Source of the DNA: JAFAGX01 sp035623335
Lineage (GTDB): Bacteria; Acidobacteriota; Terriglobia; Terriglobales; Acidobacteriaceae
Assembly (NCBI GenBank): GCA_035623335.1
Contig: DASPTQ010000183.1
Coordinates: 1 to 64,000, forward strand
Direction of reading: 5' to 3'
DNA: 64,000 nt
Each line of letters starts with the position of its first letter. Position 1 is the stretch's first letter. Positions 26,878 to 35,947 of the stretch are shown here, one piece after another. The notes below the pieces were generated by a model that had not been told where the DNA came from, ran no database searches, and saw nothing but the letters and a program-made list of their open reading frames with translations. The translations under genes were made by a program, and so were the position numbers.

Positions 26878-27921
26878 ATGAAACCCGCTCGCAGCTTTGC
26901 CAGTGACAATAACGCCGGTATTCACCCTAGAATCCTCGAAGCGATCGCCGCCGCCAATTACGGCCACGTCGTGGGATACGGCGACGATCCCTATACCAAG
27001 GCAGCCATCGCCAAGTTCAAGCAGCATTTTGGTCCTGACATCGAGGTCTTTTTCGTCTTCAACGGCACGGCGGCGAACTGTCTTGGCTTGAAGGCACTCA
27101 CGGAGAGCTACCACGGGGTGATTTGCGCCGAGGCTGCTCACATTTATACCGACGAATGCGGGGCTCCCGAGAAGTTCACGGGCTGCAAACTGATCCCGAT
27201 TCCCACCTCCAATGGCAAGCTCACGGTGGAGTCTGTAAGCCAGGCATATCACGGGATCGGCGACCAGCACCACGTTCAGCCGCGCGTGGTTTCGATCACC
27301 CAAGTGAGCGAGACGGGAACTGTCTATCAACCCAGAGAAGTCCGGGCCTTAGCCCGCTTCGCGCATGAGCACAACCTATTTCTCCACATGGATGGCGCGC
27401 GAATCGCCAACGCGGCGGTCAGCCTGGGCTTGACCTTGCGGGAAGCCACTCGGGATTTAGGAGTGGACGTGCTTTCCTTCGGCGGAACCAAGAATGGCGC
27501 CCTGGGAGCGGAGGCCGTGATCTTTTTCGATAAGCAGCTTAGCCGGGATTTTGTTTACCTCCGCAAGCAGGGGATGCAATTAGCTTCGAAGATGCGCTTT
27601 GTCGCAGTCCAGTTCGAAGCCTTGCTCTCGGGGGATCTCTGGCGAAAGAACGCGGAACACGCCAACCGCATGGCGGCTTTGCTGAAAAGGGAAGTGGGCA
27701 AGATCCCCAAAGTGAAGGTGGTCTATGCCGTGGAAGCCAACGGCGTGTTCGCGCAGATTCCACGGCAGGCGATTCGAAAGCTGCAACAGCGGTATTTCTT
27801 TTACGTGTGGGATGAAGCACAATCCATCGTGCGCTGGATGTGTTCGTTCGACACCACCGAGGAGGATGTAAAGCAGTTCGCAACCCTTCTAGGCCGAACC
27901 GTGGGAAGCCCGGGCGATTGA
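26878..27921 (+). CDS. Low-specificity L-threonine aldolase
   Basis: PLP-dependent (fold type I) enzyme that splits threonine or allo-threonine into glycine and acetaldehyde. Starting at the ATG at 26878, directly behind AGGAGGAGG, it is 347 residues. The N-terminal FASDNNAGIHP matches the family 'SDN..G.HP' signature. HMDGARIANA carries the PLP-ring Asp, and the Schiff-base lysine is in SFGGTKNGALGAEA. C-terminal 'YFFYVWDE...VRWMCSFDTTEEDV' is also typical. It is divergent from the RND operon. Likely role: glycine/threonine interconversion. Confidence 0.93.
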   Translation: MKPARSFASDNNAGIHPRILEAIAAANYGHVVGYGDDPYTKAAIAKFKQHFGPDIEVFFVFNGTAANCLGLKALTESYHGVICAEAAHIYTDECGAPEKFTGCKLIPIPTSNGKLTVESVSQAYHGIGDQHHVQPRVVSITQVSETGTVYQPREVRALARFAHEHNLFLHMDGARIANAAVSLGLTLREATRDLGVDVLSFGGTKNGALGAEAVIFFDKQLSRDFVYLRKQGMQLASKMRFVAVQFEALLSGDLWRKNAEHANRMAALLKREVGKIPKVKVVYAVEANGVFAQIPRQAIRKLQQRYFFYVWDEAQSIVRWMCSFDTTEEDVKQFATLLGRTVGSPGD

Positions 27922-28025
27922 GACCAGCAGTTCCGGCCGAGAGCGGCGGGAGCGAGCCGAGATTCACTGCCGTGTCGGACGGCTCTCGATCGCACTTCCA
28001 TGGTGTGTTAGGCTGAGAACCCACC

Positions 28026-28927
28026 ATGACCGCCTTTGCGCGCACCCAGGCCTTAGCCGTCGCGGGAATTCTTCTGGGGGCTTCCGCCATTGCGGTCGCG
28101 CAATCCGCGACACCGGGCGCGGTGAAGACCGGCTATGCTCCCATCGACCAATTGAACCTCTATTACGAAATCCACGGCGCTGGTGCACCCCTGGTCTCCA
28201 CGGCGGACTAGGATCGACGGAAAGGATGTCTCACGTCACCTCCGCTCTTTCGACCACGCATCAGGTCATTGCCGTCGATCTCCAGGCGCACGGCCGCACC
28301 GCCGACATCGACCGGCCCTTGAGCTACGAAGCCATGGCCGACGACATCGCGGGGTTGATGAATTTCCTCAAGATCACCCAGTCGGACGTAATGGGTTATT
28401 CCCTGGGAGGCGGCGTTGCTCTACAACTCGCCATCCGGCACCCGGCCATGGTGAGAAAGCTGGTTGTCGTGTCTACGGTTTTCGCGCGCAGCGGATGGTA
28501 CCCGGAGATCCTCGTTTCCATGGATCATCTGGGTCCGGTGGCCGCCCAAGCCATGAAACCGAGCCTTGTTTACCAGACTTATGCCCGCATCGCTCCCAAG
28601 TCTTCCGACTGGCCCGTACTCGTCACCAAACTCGGAGATTTGTTGAAAAAGGATTATGAGTGGTCGAAGGATGTAGCTGCGATGACGGCTCCAACCATGC
28701 TGGTCTTCGGCGATGCCGACGCCGCCCGCCCCGCGCACATGGTGGAATTCTTCAGCTTGCTCGGCGGTGGCCAGAAAGACGCTGGCTGGGATCGATGGGG
28801 AATCTCCAAGGCTCGGCGGGCGATCTTGCCTGGCGTCACCCATTACGACATTGTCGATTCTTCCGCGCTTGGGACCGCCGTTCTACCGTTTCTCGAGGAA
28901 TCGAATCCGCCGAAGCCTAGCCGGTAG
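28026..28927 (+). pseudogene. Alpha/beta hydrolase gene interrupted by a -1 frameshift
   Basis: The first frame (28026-28211) encodes a signal peptide and 'YAPIDQLNLYYEIHGAGAPLV' before a premature TAG. The remainder (28226-28927) is in the next frame and encodes the nucleophile elbow GYSLGGG, the acid residue in VFGDADAARPAH and the catalytic His in GVTHYDIV. Restoring one base near 28194-28197 rejoins them as '...GAPLV-LHGGLGSTERMSH', recovering the HGG oxyanion-hole motif. Everything else is intact, so this is either a recent mutation or a sequencing/assembly error. The intact protein would be ~300 residues, periplasmic, and like the hydrolase family common in soil bacteria. Confidence 0.85.
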
Positions 28928-29062
28928 TTGGCTATGCATCGTGTCTCTGAACATGGCTTTCCGTTCTAGCAAGCGGGTCTCTCTGCTCCTCCATTACCTC
29001 CGTAATTTGCCGTAGGCACTTTGAACTGTTGCAATAAACATAGACTTTCCCTAGTAGGCCAC

Positions 29063-29737
29063 ATGAGCGTTTCCACTCTGATTTCCATCGCAGCGCTGGC
29101 GATTGCGTGGGTCGTTATCAAGATTGCCCCAAAACTCTTCGCCCGGCAGGTGGGCCGCGTCGTCTTCGGGGCAATCGGGCAGGACGCTCTGTCGAAGGTG
29201 CCGGAGCAAATCCAGTTGTCGCCTGTAGATGGCGTGCGATGGAAAGACGCAGCCGCCATCGAGCAGCAGGCATCCCCGCTGGTGCGGGCTGGCTTCAACG
29301 ATCTGGGGACATACAGCGTGGACAAGATGCCGGGCGTGCTTGTGCGCATTCTCTTCCAGCCACAGACCTACGTTGCCGCTCACATTTCCGAGCACCCTAA
29401 AGCCGGCAACTGGATCGAATTTGCCACGCGCTACACCGACGGTGGGAGTGACGTCCTGACTTCTCTGCCGGACCAGGGGATTGCTCCACCACCCTTTGTG
29501 CGAACCGCCCGCGCCGACCAGGGCACGCCAACCGACAGCCTCTACCAACAACACCTGCGGCAAAGAAGATCAAGCGGGATCAAGCCGGTGAGCCAGAATG
29601 ATGTGCGGCACGAATTCGAGGACGCCTACATGCGCTACATGATCTGGAAGAACAACCAGGGGCTGAAGCCGGAAGAGGTCGCAAAGGTAGCGCAGAAGTG
29701 GGCCAGAACGAAGCAACACTCCGCCGGCCGATCCTGA
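29063..29737 (+). CDS. Membrane-anchored protein of unknown function
   Basis: From the ATG at 29063, 224 residues: one N-terminal TM helix (LISIAALAIAWVVIKIAPKLF), then a soluble region of mixed alpha/beta. The latter contains 'GFNDLGTYSVDKMPGVLVRILFQPQTYVAAHISEHPKAG' and a C-terminal basic helix rich in Arg/Lys/Gln (HEFEDAYMRYMIWKNNQG). The frame is open upstream to 29021, but the prefix lacks a recognisable start signal. No domain is recognised. It sits among other small uncharacterised genes. Confidence 0.6.
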   Translation: MSVSTLISIAALAIAWVVIKIAPKLFARQVGRVVFGAIGQDALSKVPEQIQLSPVDGVRWKDAAAIEQQASPLVRAGFNDLGTYSVDKMPGVLVRILFQPQTYVAAHISEHPKAGNWIEFATRYTDGGSDVLTSLPDQGIAPPPFVRTARADQGTPTDSLYQQHLRQRRSSGIKPVSQNDVRHEFEDAYMRYMIWKNNQGLKPEEVAKVAQKWARTKQHSAGRS

Positions 29738-29897
29738 TCCGAAGCACGTGGAAGCCTTTCCTCCCCGCAACTTGCGGGACAGCACCACATCACAACTGAC
29801 CAGTGCGCTTGTGAGCGCTTATGCCCCGATTGCGTCAAGGGAGATGATGGAGGAGTGAGATAATTCGTAGTGTTTGACACTGCTCAGCGGGTGTTGC

Positions 29898-30395
29898 ATG
29901 AAAATGGTCCGCTCTCTCTGCTGCTGGTTCCTGCTATGTACAGCTGTGTTCGCCCAAGCCCCTGCCGGCGCCGACCGAAGTTCCTCTCTGATTGGAACGT
30001 GGCGAGTCCTAGAGTTTGCCGATCTGGATAAGGATGGGAAATGGACGTATTGGTTTGGGGAACATCCCCGGGGATACTTCGTCTATGATGCGACCGGACA
30101 CGTCCACATTCAGATCATGAGAGTTCCGCCGCTGGCACCTTTTCCAGAAGCAAGTTCCAATGGGGGCAAGCTACCCACATCCGAGCATGCCCTCGCGGCC
30201 TATTCCGCTTATTTTGCTTACTTCGGCTCCTACACGGTGGACACCAACAAGCAGATTGTGACCCACCATGTCGAGGGCAGCTTATCGCCGGATTACACGG
30301 ACACGGATCAGCCACGTCCCTTCAAATTGGAGGGTGACCGGTTAGAGATTGGTGATGGCAAGACTTGGCGGCGTGTGCTCGAGCGTGTGCGCTGA
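29898..30395 (+). CDS. Exported lipocalin-like domain protein
   Basis: 165 residues from the ATG at 29898 with a signal peptide (MKMVRSLCCWFLLCTAVFAQ). The mature part starts 'SSLIGTWRVLEFADLDKDGKW', typical of the lipocalin-like (Lipocalin_5) family, and continues with repeated beta strands ('YFVYDATGHVHIQIMR', 'YFGSYTVDTNKQIVTHHVEGSLSPDYTDTDQPRPFKLEGDRLEI'). These proteins are thought to bind small hydrophobic ligands or serve as exported barrels of unknown role. Function here is inferred from the fold only. Confidence 0.75.
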   Translation: MKMVRSLCCWFLLCTAVFAQAPAGADRSSSLIGTWRVLEFADLDKDGKWTYWFGEHPRGYFVYDATGHVHIQIMRVPPLAPFPEASSNGGKLPTSEHALAAYSAYFAYFGSYTVDTNKQIVTHHVEGSLSPDYTDTDQPRPFKLEGDRLEIGDGKTWRRVLERVR

Positions 30396-30559
30396 TCCTG
30401 CAAGTCAAGCGAATTGTCTAACCATCGAATGGCGACATTGGCCGGAGATCAAGTTGCCGATAAATCGCAGCAACCCTCAAAACCCCATCGGATCGTCCTT
30501 TGGCGCGACAGATAAGGGCCGCGAGGCAGGACCGTAATCCTGCGTGCCCGAGAGGCGGG

Positions 30560-30724
30560 TCACATCTCATCTAATAAATCTTCGAGCGTCGGCTTGTGCT
30601 TTTGTTTCTTCTTCGTTTTGCGGTTGGGGATCACCCGCGAAGCTGGTGGCGTGCCGATTCGTTCGCGAGCCATGGCTTTGACCGCTTCCACCGCGCGAAA
30701 CCGCTTCGGCTTTTTCTTCGGCAT
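30560..30724 (-). CDS. Small basic protein of unknown function
   Basis: A 54-residue, Lys/Arg-rich protein (MPKKKPKRFRAVEAVKAMAR...) ending in the acidic tail LEDLLDEM. The upstream in-frame ATG (30742) adds only six residues. The charge pattern, helix-forming composition and clean ATG make it look genuine, and small proteins of this style recur in Acidobacteriota genomes. The basic body suggests nucleic-acid binding, but this is inference. Confidence 0.55.
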   Translation of the reverse strand: MPKKKPKRFRAVEAVKAMARERIGTPPASRVIPNRKTKKKQKHKPTLEDLLDEM

Positions 30725-30789
30725 GGGTCCATCTTGCCACAATCTGCCTGGACCTGAGGAGTACGCTTGAGCTGCGCCGAGAACCTCTC

Positions 30790-31185
30790 ATGAAGAAGAA
30801 ACGCAATCGGTCGGCGATGATAATGGCAGGAGTTCTTCTTCTCCCTAGCGGAACTTTGTGGGCGGATGCCGTTTGCAACAAAAAGCCCCCACCCAAGCCG
30901 GTTCGATGCGTGTGCGGAAGGCTTATTGATCAGAGTGGCGCACCGGTTTCCGACGCAACCGTGAAGGTCATTCAAGACGGCAAAGATCTCGAAACCGTGA
31001 GGACGGCCGGTGATGGCAAGTTCATCTTGGCTGGACTGAAGTCCGGGAGCTACGAGCTTGATGCGGAAGCCGAGGGGCTGATGATATTCCAGTCTCCGAT
31101 CGTCGTGACCAGTTATTCCAAGAAATGCAAGCGTGGACTGGTTATCGTGCTCGCAACCAGCTACCCTTCTGTTTGCGGTAGCTAG
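30790..31185 (+). CDS. Exported protein with carboxypeptidase-regulatory-like (CarboxypepD_reg) fold
   Basis: 131 residues: basic N terminus plus hydrophobic leader (MKKKRNRSAMIMAGVLLLPSGTLWA), then a single beta-sandwich. The 'CGRLIDQSGAPVSDATVKVIQDGKDLETVRTAGDGKFILAGLKSGSYELDAEAEGL' segment is the hallmark of the carboxypeptidase-regulatory/Cna-B-like family. Five cysteines in the mature part suggest disulfides. It is probably a small periplasmic module without a catalytic partner, a common arrangement in this phylum. Confidence 0.8.
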   Translation: MKKKRNRSAMIMAGVLLLPSGTLWADAVCNKKPPPKPVRCVCGRLIDQSGAPVSDATVKVIQDGKDLETVRTAGDGKFILAGLKSGSYELDAEAEGLMIFQSPIVVTSYSKKCKRGLVIVLATSYPSVCGS

Positions 31186-31470
31186 GTGATGAAGCCGTAG
31201 ACGGCCGGCTAACCGCGGTGTTTGCCAGATGCATTTTCTTGCCGGGTTCTAGTACAAGCTAATGCAAGAGCCGCACTCTAACCGACAGATTCCCAAGCAT
31301 GCAGCGTTTTCGCCATGGTCTGAAGACCGGGTAGTGGGTTTGACGAACTTACTCCGATCTTCCCAAGAGGAAAAGTAGCGGGAGTCGATGAACGAAGAAG
31401 CTTCGGTGCGCTCGGCGTGCAATAATCAGGAGAGGCTCTGATCCACCCGGAGGAGTGACGCACAGTCGGT

Positions 31471-31746
31471 ATGGACGAAAAAGACTTTTTCGATGAGCGA
31501 CAGGAGAAAAAGACGGCTCAGTTGAATTGTCCCCATTGCCAGCAGTCGGGGGAATACGAGATCACGTGGCTGGTGCGCACGAAGAAAAGACAGCTGACCG
31601 GCCGCGCCGATGAACGAGATCGTGCACGCTTCTCGAAGGCCCGCTCGTACATGCTGCGCAAAGACGATATGATGGCGTGCAAGAACCTGCGTTGCCGCAA
31701 ACGGTTCGAGATCTCGGGCGTGCAATCGGTGGTGTTTACTGAGTAA
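31471..31746 (+). CDS. Zinc-ribbon-like small protein of unknown function
   Basis: 91 residues with an N-terminal CxxC (NCPHCQQSG) and a second Cys pair (MACKNLRCRKRFEI), spaced like a split zinc ribbon. Highly charged between. AGGAG (31451-31455) lies upstream, although its spacing to the ATG is long. Possible nucleic-acid or protein binding; function unknown. It is the last of a run of small unassigned genes. Confidence 0.6.
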   Translation: MDEKDFFDERQEKKTAQLNCPHCQQSGEYEITWLVRTKKRQLTGRADERDRARFSKARSYMLRKDDMMACKNLRCRKRFEISGVQSVVFTE

Positions 31747-31760
31747 CTGATCCGCTTCCC

Positions 31761-31819
31761 TTGGGGCTCGCGCAGATCCGGTACAATCCTCGAAAATCCA
31801 GGGTTCGAACGTTCGAACC
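31761..31819 (+). promoter_or_regulatory. Promoter and 18-bp perfect palindrome upstream of the ETF operon
   Basis: TACAAT (31782-31787) looks like a -10 element with a poorer -35 (TTGGGG, 31761-31766, 15-bp spacer). From 31802 to 31819 there is a perfect 18-bp palindrome, GGTTCGAACGTTCGAACC, placed where transcription would start. That position suits a repressor operator that would shut off etfB-etfA-ETF-QO. The regulator is not in the window. The palindrome is long enough to be unlikely by chance. Confidence 0.5.
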
Positions 31820-31926
31820 AGCTCCGAGGAAATGTCGAGTGCGAATGGCTCGCTGCTCATTTATACTTACGCGTTTGTCCACCTGTTCCGTGGTTCCGTG
31901 AAACCCCCAGGAACGAGGAGCCTTCT

Positions 31927-32697
31927 TTGAAGATTTTGGTCTGCATGAAGCAAGTGCCGCAGAAGGATGCACCCTTAAAGCTGAATGAGAGCGGCACCTG
32001 GATTCGGGAGGACGTGTCGTACGAGGTCAACGAGCCGGATGCCTATGCGCTCGAGGAAGCCCTGCGCCAAAAAGAGAAACATGGGGGCACAGTGGTCGTG
32101 ATTACCTCCGGTCCGGCCCGCGCCCAGCAAGTCCTGCGAGAGGCCTTGGCCAAGGGCGCCGATCGAGCCATTCACTTGGAAGACCCCGCCTTCGTTGGGC
32201 TCGATGCCTTCAATACGGCGCGGGCCTTCGCCGCCGCCATTCAAGGCGAACCCTTCGATCTGATCTTTACCGGTCTTCAGTCCGATGACTACGGTTATGC
32301 ACAAACGGGCGTGATCCTTGCCGAGCTCTTAGGTTGGCCGCATGCAACCATCATCATGCAGATCGAGAAGAACGACGCCGGAATTCGGGTGAAACGTGAA
32401 CTCGAGGCCGGCTATTTCCAGTTCGTGGACATGCCGTTACCGGCTGTTCTTACCATTCAATCGGGGATCAACAAGCTGCGCTATGCAACCCTGATGGGGA
32501 TCAAGCAAGCCAAGACTAAACCGTTGCAGAAAGTCACCATGGCGGACGTGCAGTCGGCGGTGACGGGAAACCTGCAAGAGATAAAGCACCTGTACGTGCC
32601 GCAAAAGACAAAGAAAACAGAGGTTCTTGAAGGTTCGGCGGCCGAGATTGCCAAGAAATTGGTGGACAAGTTGCGCAACGAAGTGCGGGTTCTGTAG
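31927..32697 (+). CDS. etfB: Electron transfer flavoprotein subunit beta
   Basis: 256-residue AMP-binding subunit of ETF, which takes electrons from acyl-CoA dehydrogenases such as the one at 12.3 kb. It starts with TTG at 31927, preceded by GAGGAG (31915-31920) at 6 bases. Family motifs: N-terminal KILVCMKQVP, 'YEVNEPDAYALEEALRQKEKHGG', 'GPARAQQVLREALAKGADRAIHLED', and the ETF-beta signature region 'VDMPLPAVLTIQSGINKLRYATLMGI'. Followed 125 bp later by etfA and then the ETF:quinone oxidoreductase. Confidence 0.95.
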   Translation: MKILVCMKQVPQKDAPLKLNESGTWIREDVSYEVNEPDAYALEEALRQKEKHGGTVVVITSGPARAQQVLREALAKGADRAIHLEDPAFVGLDAFNTARAFAAAIQGEPFDLIFTGLQSDDYGYAQTGVILAELLGWPHATIIMQIEKNDAGIRVKRELEAGYFQFVDMPLPAVLTIQSGINKLRYATLMGIKQAKTKPLQKVTMADVQSAVTGNLQEIKHLYVPQKTKKTEVLEGSAAEIAKKLVDKLRNEVRVL

Positions 32698-32822
32698 GCG
32701 TCTGCGCCTCGCCTGCTCGGCGTCCGATGTCGGTTCCGGCAAACGAGGTTGACCCGCGAAGCGCCGTCCGATCGCCAGGGTCGTCGATTGCGACCAAGAA
32801 CTTGTAAGTGAGCACATTGCCT

Positions 32823-33815
32823 ATGCCGGATAACATTGTGGTCGTGGTTGAGCAACGGGAGGGAAAACTCAATCGTGTTTCCTGGGAGACGCTGACCGCG
32901 GGCCAGGCGCTGGCGGCGAGTGGTTGGACGCTCGATGCCGTAGTCGTCGGCAAGAGTGTGGCCAATTTGGCCCAGGAGGTTGCTGGCAAGAAGCTCAGGA
33001 AGGTCTACGCCATAGAATCTCCGAGCTTCGAACCCTATACGCCGGACGCGTTTGCCTTCGGCCTTAAGCAATTTCTCGAGTCCCAGACACCGACATTGGT
33101 GCTGATGCCTCATACTTATCAGGTGCGCGACTTCGTGCCCAAGCTGGCAACCGCCATGGGCCGCACCGTGATCAGCGACTGCATTGGCTATAAGAAGGAA
33201 GGCGACAAGCTGCTCTTCACCCGGCAAATGTTTCAGGGCAAGCTGGCAGCCGACGTCAGCTTTAGTGGCCCGCCGCCCTGGTTTGTCACGTTTCAGAACG
33301 GGGCGTTCCGCGGTGACCAGGTCGAGGCCGGCGCCAGTCGAGCCCCGGTAGAAACCGTCAAGGTAGAAATTGGCGATGGCGTGATCCGGGAAAAGCCGCA
33401 GCCGGTGTTCAAGGAGGCCAAACAAGCCGTCGATCTGACCCAGGCGGAAATCATTGTTTCCATTGGCCGGGGAATCAAAGAACAACAGAATATCCAGCTC
33501 GCCCAACGGCTTGCCGAGGCGCTCGGCGGCGAAATCGCCGCTTCCCGTCCGATCTGCGATGCCGGCTGGCTGCCTATGGATCGGCAAATTGGCTCGTCCG
33601 GGCAAACCGTGGCACCCAAGCTCTACCTGGCGCTCGGCATCAGTGGCGCTATCCAGCATATCGTTGGGATGAAAGGTTCACGCACCATCATCGCCGTGAA
33701 CAAAGATTCGGAAGCGCCCATTCTTGAGATTGCGGATTACGCCGTAATCGGCAACTTATTCGACATCGTGCCGCCGCTGATCGAGGAAGTAAAGAAAGCA
33801 AAAGCTGGCAGTTAG
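32823..33815 (+). CDS. etfA: Electron transfer flavoprotein subunit alpha
   Basis: 330-residue FAD-binding subunit that forms the heterodimer with EtfB. N-terminal segment 'NIVVVVEQREGKLNRVSWETLTAGQALAA'; C-terminal FAD domain with 'VSIGRGIKEQQNI..AQRLAEALGGEIAASRPICDAGWLPMDRQIGSSGQTVAPKLYLALGISGAIQH'. That block contains the PICD.GW and QIG.SG signatures of ETF-alpha. I chose the ATG at 32823; a GTG at 32808 adds five residues and cannot be excluded. Cofactor is FAD; the partner is the ETF-QO downstream. Confidence 0.95.
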   Translation: MPDNIVVVVEQREGKLNRVSWETLTAGQALAASGWTLDAVVVGKSVANLAQEVAGKKLRKVYAIESPSFEPYTPDAFAFGLKQFLESQTPTLVLMPHTYQVRDFVPKLATAMGRTVISDCIGYKKEGDKLLFTRQMFQGKLAADVSFSGPPPWFVTFQNGAFRGDQVEAGASRAPVETVKVEIGDGVIREKPQPVFKEAKQAVDLTQAEIIVSIGRGIKEQQNIQLAQRLAEALGGEIAASRPICDAGWLPMDRQIGSSGQTVAPKLYLALGISGAIQHIVGMKGSRTIIAVNKDSEAPILEIADYAVIGNLFDIVPPLIEEVKKAKAGS

Positions 33816-33923
33816 AGTCTTTATCTTGCAACCGATCCGGAATTTGTCGCTGCCGCTCTTGGCTTTTCGCGAAGTTGGGCCCGGCCCTGCCGTTCATTTG
33901 GGCGCCCCGTCCCTGATGGAACC

Positions 33924-35642
33924 ATGAGTCTTGTCTTCCGCAAGCCGCTTGCGAACATCGAACGTCCCCAGATGCCGGCCGATCTCGTCATCGTCGGCGG
34001 AGGGCCCGCGGGCATGGCGTGTGCCCTGCGTCTTTCCCAACTCATCGACCAACACAACGCCGAGCACCCCGATTCGCAACTGAGCAAAGAGAATATTTAC
34101 CTGCTCGAAAAGGCCCGGGAGGTCGGGCAGCACTGTCTCTCGGGAGCCCTGCTCGACCCGCGCTCCATGCGCGAGCTGCTTCCGGGCTTCGAGCAAGAAG
34201 CTCCGCTCGAGGCGCCGGTCAGCCGCGAAGCGGTGTACTTTCTCACCCAGAAACACAGGTTTAAGTTGCCCATTACGCCGCCACCGTTGCGCGATCACGG
34301 CAATTACGTGATTTCTCTGAACCGCTTCGTGAAGTGGCTCGGCGGCAAGGTGGAAGAGGCGGGGATCACGATCTTCAGCGGATTCGCCGGGTCGGAATTG
34401 TTGTTCGAGGGCAGTCGCGTGGTCGGTGTCCGAACCGATGACAAAGGGGTGGATAAGCACAACCAGAAGAAATCGAATTTTGAGCCGGGCTACGATCTAC
34501 GGGCCAAGGGTGTCATTTTGGCGGAAGGCCCACGTGGCTCGCTCACCAAGCAGCTCATTGCGAAATTCGAGTTGATGCGAGACCGTAACCCGCAAGTCTA
34601 TGGCCAGGGAATCAAGGAATTGTGGGAGGTGCCGTCGGGAAGGATCGCGCCCGGAGAAGTCCTCTACACCATGGGCTGGCCCCTCACCAGCAAAGAATAC
34701 GGGGGAGCCTGGATTTACGGGGGAAAAGATAACGTCGTTTCTCTGGGCTTTGTCACGGCGCTCGAGTATTCCGATCCCCGCCTCGACCCACAGCATGTCT
34801 TGCAGGACTTCAAGCAACATCCCTTCATCGCCGGACTGCTCCAGGGTGGAAAGATGATTCGCTATGGCGCGAAGTCGTTTCCCTACAGTGGCTGGTGGGC
34901 GATCCCGACTCTCGCGGGGGACGGCTGGATGATGGTAGGGGATTCAGCCGGATTCTTGAATTCCGCACGCTTAAAGGGCATCCATCTCGCGATCAAGAGC
35001 GGGATGTTGGCCGCCGAAACGGCGCTAGAGGGGTTGAAGAAAGACGACTTCTCTGCCCGAAGCCTCGGACAGTATCAGAACAAGGTGGAGGCGAGCTGGA
35101 TCAAAGAAGAGCTGTGGAAGGTGCGCAACTTTCATCAGGGATTTGCCCACGGACTTTGGGGTGGCCTGTTTCACGCCGGACTCCAGCAATTCACCGGGGG
35201 GCGCGGGCTGCGCAGCCGCTACCCGGCGACTGCCGGCTACATGCACATGAAGAGGCTTGAAGAGTTGCCGAGCGACGGGGGCGGCGAAGCCCACTTGCTC
35301 GGCCCGGCCAAAGGGGATGGCCAACTAACGTTCGACAAGCTGACGGACCTCTATCACTCGGGGACAAAGCACGAAGAAGACCAGCCCGCACATTTGGTCA
35401 TCCACGATACCAATATCTGTAACACTCGGTGTTTCAAGGAGTTCGGCAGCCCCTGCCAGAATTTCTGCCCGGCGAACGTTTACGAAATGATTGACGACCC
35501 CGCGCAGGCTCAGGGCAAGCGCATCAGCTTGAATCCCTCGAATTGCGTGCACTGTAAAACCTGCGATATCGCCGACCCGTACCAGATCATCACCTGGGTG
35601 CCTCCCGAGGGTGGCGGCGGACCGAACTACGATGGGATGTGA
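33924..35642 (+). CDS. Electron transfer flavoprotein-ubiquinone oxidoreductase
   Basis: 572-residue membrane-associated iron-sulfur flavoprotein that carries electrons from reduced ETF to the quinone pool. N-terminal FAD fold 'DLVIVGGGPAGMACALRLS' and central quinone-binding region 'GWWAIPTLAGDGWMMVGDSAGFLNSARLKGIHLAIKSG'. The C-terminal 4Fe-4S domain has four cysteines of 'CNTRCFKEFGSPCQNFCPANVYEM' and 'NCVHCKTCDIADPYQIITWVPPEGGGGPNYDGM'. Full length. It completes the etfB-etfA-ETF-QO unit, so fatty-acid or amino-acid oxidation here can feed respiration directly. Confidence 0.96.
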   Translation: MSLVFRKPLANIERPQMPADLVIVGGGPAGMACALRLSQLIDQHNAEHPDSQLSKENIYLLEKAREVGQHCLSGALLDPRSMRELLPGFEQEAPLEAPVSREAVYFLTQKHRFKLPITPPPLRDHGNYVISLNRFVKWLGGKVEEAGITIFSGFAGSELLFEGSRVVGVRTDDKGVDKHNQKKSNFEPGYDLRAKGVILAEGPRGSLTKQLIAKFELMRDRNPQVYGQGIKELWEVPSGRIAPGEVLYTMGWPLTSKEYGGAWIYGGKDNVVSLGFVTALEYSDPRLDPQHVLQDFKQHPFIAGLLQGGKMIRYGAKSFPYSGWWAIPTLAGDGWMMVGDSAGFLNSARLKGIHLAIKSGMLAAETALEGLKKDDFSARSLGQYQNKVEASWIKEELWKVRNFHQGFAHGLWGGLFHAGLQQFTGGRGLRSRYPATAGYMHMKRLEELPSDGGGEAHLLGPAKGDGQLTFDKLTDLYHSGTKHEEDQPAHLVIHDTNICNTRCFKEFGSPCQNFCPANVYEMIDDPAQAQGKRISLNPSNCVHCKTCDIADPYQIITWVPPEGGGGPNYDGM

Positions 35643-35711
35643 TCGTTTACCCGAGGCGGGCAGGGCCGATTTCACTTAGGCTTGCCAGGGTCAACCGAGC
35701 CCCGTCCGGCA

Positions 35712-35947
35712 TATAATTGACGGGAGTTTCCGACCGACCGCGGTCTTCGGGCATACCTGGCCGTGGCGGCGAGGGATGGTTTGTCGGGCGCGCACGCCTG
35801 CGGTTTGGCTGAGCCGCTGGTAAGCAAGGCTGCCAAGACGACCCCCCGAGGGTGCAGGTGGAAACGCCGGCGCCTCCCGGCTTTGCGAGAAGCCATTGGA
35901 AAGGAAACGGGTCCCCGGCGCCAGGCCTGCCTGCAGGTTTCCTTTCC
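35712..35947 (+). promoter_or_regulatory. Structured leader of moaA; candidate Moco riboswitch
   Basis: A TATAAT (35712-35717) lies in the 434-bp gap before moaA, with the GTG start 360 bases further on. The leader contains GGCGCC twice (35869-35874, 35917-35922) enclosing a GGCTT/AAGCC hairpin (35879-35894), and GGAAAGGAAAC (35898-35908) exactly complementary to GTTTCCTTTCC (35937-35947). The sequences 'GAAACGCC', 'GCCTCCCGG' and 'ATTGGAAAGGAAAC' resemble the molybdenum-cofactor (Moco) RNA motif that precedes moaA in other bacteria. That match is from memory, not a search, so the class is inferred while the structure is seen. I see no gene in this gap. Confidence 0.55.

Noticed and set aside
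31801..31820. tRNA-like 'GGGTTCGAAC' T-arm word
   Set aside because: It is part of the perfect palindrome before etfB; no acceptor or anticodon arms surround it.
32481..33659. 392-residue antisense frame over etfA
   Set aside because: Antisense shadow of an intact, motif-rich etfA.
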